From positions 1 through 8,150 of the forward strand of contig JAISAD010000024.1 of assembly GCA_031266895.1 (NCBI GenBank): a stretch of DNA of 8,150 bases, given 5' to 3'. Position 1 is the stretch's first letter; every line of letters begins with the position of its first letter. The notes beneath the pieces are model-generated. The model was not told where the DNA came from and made no database searches. It was given only the letters and a program-made list of their open reading frames with translations. The DNA is from Bacteroidales bacterium (lineage in GTDB: Bacteria > Bacteroidota > Bacteroidia > Bacteroidales > WCHB1-69). The position numbers were made by a program, and so were the translations under genes. Positions 7,014 to 8,150 of the stretch are shown here, in pieces.

Positions 7014-7811
7014 TTGAATAAAGTACACAAAATCTCAGGAATTATTACTACTTTGAATGAAGCGCAACATATTGTGGCGTGCATTACTTCATTGCAACTT
7101 ATTTGCAATGAAGTAATTGTAATAGATTCAGGCAGTACGGACAACACTTGTGAGCTGGCACGGTCAGCCGGAGCTACAGTTTACCACCAATCCTATCTCG
7201 GCGATGGCTTTCAAAAAAATGTGGCGTTGCAATATGTACAAAATGCGTGGGTTTTCAGTTTGGATGCCGATGAGCGCATTATGCCAGAATTGGCCACTGC
7301 TGTCAATGCCCTTGATTTAGAGAACAGTTGCTATGCCGGATATGCCATTCGCCGTCGCAACCATATTGGCAAGCGCTGGGTGAAATGCTGCAATTGGTAT
7401 CCCGACTATCTGGTTCGTCTTTATCGACATGACACGCTCCGTTTTCACGAAATGAAACAACATGCTTTTGTTCCTGTGGAAAATACCAAAAAATTAAAAG
7501 CAGATATTCTGCATTTTCGCTATAAAAATTACGGGGAACTCTTTGTCAAACCGGAACGCAATTACAGTACGCGCGGCGCTAAAGTTCTCTATTTGCAAGG
7601 TAAGCGTGCTAATATTTTTACACCGGTAAGACACGGCTTGGGCGCTTTTTTAATCAATTATCTGTTTCGTGGCGGATTATTCGGCGGCATTGACGGTCTT
7701 ACGCTTTCGTTGGCTATTGCGCAAAACAGTTATCTGAAATACGCTAAACTGCTTGAATATCAAAGAGATAAATCTGTCCGTGATGCGGAAGATTTTAATT
7801 CGGTATGGTAA
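7014..7811 (+). CDS. GT2 family glycosyltransferase, WaaE/KdtX-like (probable LPS core sugar transferase)
   Basis: This is probably an inverting transferase that adds a hexose to the lipopolysaccharide inner core at the cytoplasmic face of the inner membrane. The 265 residues have the GT-A fold signatures: ISGIITTLNEAQHI at the N-terminus (7-20), EVIVIDSGSTDNT (33-45) and the metal-binding DxD D84-A-D86 in FSLDADERI. NWYPDYLVRLYRHD (127-140) and the C-terminal hydrophobic, glycine-rich FLINYLFRGGLFGGIDGL (212-229) followed by SYLKYAKLLE are typical of the WaaE/KdtX subgroup. The C-terminal stretch is probably membrane-associating rather than a true transmembrane helix. The start is TTG at 7014: the first strand motif begins by residue 7, there is no ATG between the asnS stop and it, and the first in-frame ATG (codon 90) would remove the active site. 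The sugar and acceptor cannot be read from sequence; kdsB nearby fits an envelope role. Confidence 0.9.
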   Translation: MNKVHKISGIITTLNEAQHIVACITSLQLICNEVIVIDSGSTDNTCELARSAGATVYHQSYLGDGFQKNVALQYVQNAWVFSLDADERIMPELATAVNALDLENSCYAGYAIRRRNHIGKRWVKCCNWYPDYLVRLYRHDTLRFHEMKQHAFVPVENTKKLKADILHFRYKNYGELFVKPERNYSTRGAKVLYLQGKRANIFTPVRHGLGAFLINYLFRGGLFGGIDGLTLSLAIAQNSYLKYAKLLEYQRDKSVRDAEDFNSVW

Positions 7812-7909
7812 TTTTTTAGCTCTGCAAAAAGCATACTTGATAATAGACGGTTTTGAGAAATTTTTTATAGTAATCTGTCGTCAAAACAGAAAAAAGCTAC
7901 CTGAAGAGA

Positions 7910-8150
7910 CTATCTATCCAACTGTTGCAAAGCATAGGCATATGCACCTAAAGCAATAGCTTCGGAAGTTCCTATTCTGGAAAGCATTATTCCCAATCTT
8001 TTGTACGGATGATAGGTTACAATAGTATCAGAACCATATACTTGCAGCATCTGACTGTCGCCACTCACAAATTGAGCAAATTGCATTTCATCATCCAAAT
8101 CATAAACGTAAGATGGTATTTTCTTAACCTGTTGATTATTTTCCGTCTTT
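7910..8150 (-). CDS. Unidentified gene, C-terminal 79 codons, truncated by window edge
   Basis: The reverse-strand frame ending in TAG at 7912-7910 is open without interruption to the right edge of the window, so the start lies beyond 8150. The visible 79 residues begin KTENNQQVKKIPSYVYDLDD. They contain QVYGSDTIVTYHPYKRLGIMLSRIGTSEAIALGAYAYAL near the end. The N-terminal visible part is polar and basic, perhaps a linker; the rest looks like a small folded domain. I do not recognise the family. A TTG at 8098 could be a start, but the open, protein-like frame upstream makes an internal position more likely. The gene converges on the glycosyltransferase, with 98 bp between the two stops. Confidence 0.6.
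   Translation of the reverse strand, partial: KTENNQQVKKIPSYVYDLDDEMQFAQFVSGDSQMLQVYGSDTIVTYHPYKRLGIMLSRIGTSEAIALGAYAYALQQLDR

Noticed and set aside
7850..7887. Inverted repeat GTTTTGA / TCAAAAC between the convergent ends, as a terminator
   Set aside because: The stem is only 7 bp, AT-rich and with a 24-base loop; it is not followed by a convincing T-tract, so I do not call it a terminator.

Overview
The window looks like ordinary chromosome of a member of the Bacteroidota. The evidence is threefold. Putative promoters carry the Bacteroidota -7 element TAnnTTTG. No start codon that has visible upstream sequence shows an evident Shine-Dalgarno element. One gene encodes a typical exported Bacteroidota protein with lamin-tail domains and a C-terminal module beginning FSPDGDG. 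The class cannot be fixed from this sequence, and no mobile element, CRISPR array or phage gene is visible.

Layout, left to right. A plus-strand cluster holds kdsB (CMP-KDO synthetase, 18-746), an M20 metallodipeptidase (787-2160) and an unrecognised 256-residue protein starting at GTG only 5 bp later (2166-2936). A tRNA-Lys(CTT) follows on the minus strand (2940-3012), its 3' end only 3 bp from the stop of the unrecognised gene. Next on the minus strand is a large gene for a secreted multidomain protein (3097-5430). It is one continuous reading frame of 777 codons broken by a single in-frame TGA at 4606-4608, inside its first lamin-tail domain. A 161-bp divergent intergenic region (5431-5591) carries a good promoter for each direction. 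On the plus strand come asnS (asparaginyl-tRNA synthetase, 5592-6989) and, 24 bp later, a GT2 glycosyltransferase of the WaaE/KdtX type starting at TTG (7014-7811). The window ends in the C-terminal 79 codons of an unidentified minus-strand gene that runs off the right edge (7910-8150).

Functionally this is mostly housekeeping: KDO activation and a probable lipopolysaccharide-core glycosyltransferase (envelope), peptide turnover, and translation (AsnRS, tRNA-Lys). The accessory element is the cell-surface or secreted lamin-tail protein. I did not find a new defence, mobile or biosynthetic system. The observation most worth checking is the lone TGA in the lamin-tail gene. It sits where the domain normally has a small residue such as glycine, with an intact frame of 502 codons after it, so it is a recent nonsense mutation, a sequence error or, less likely, readthrough.
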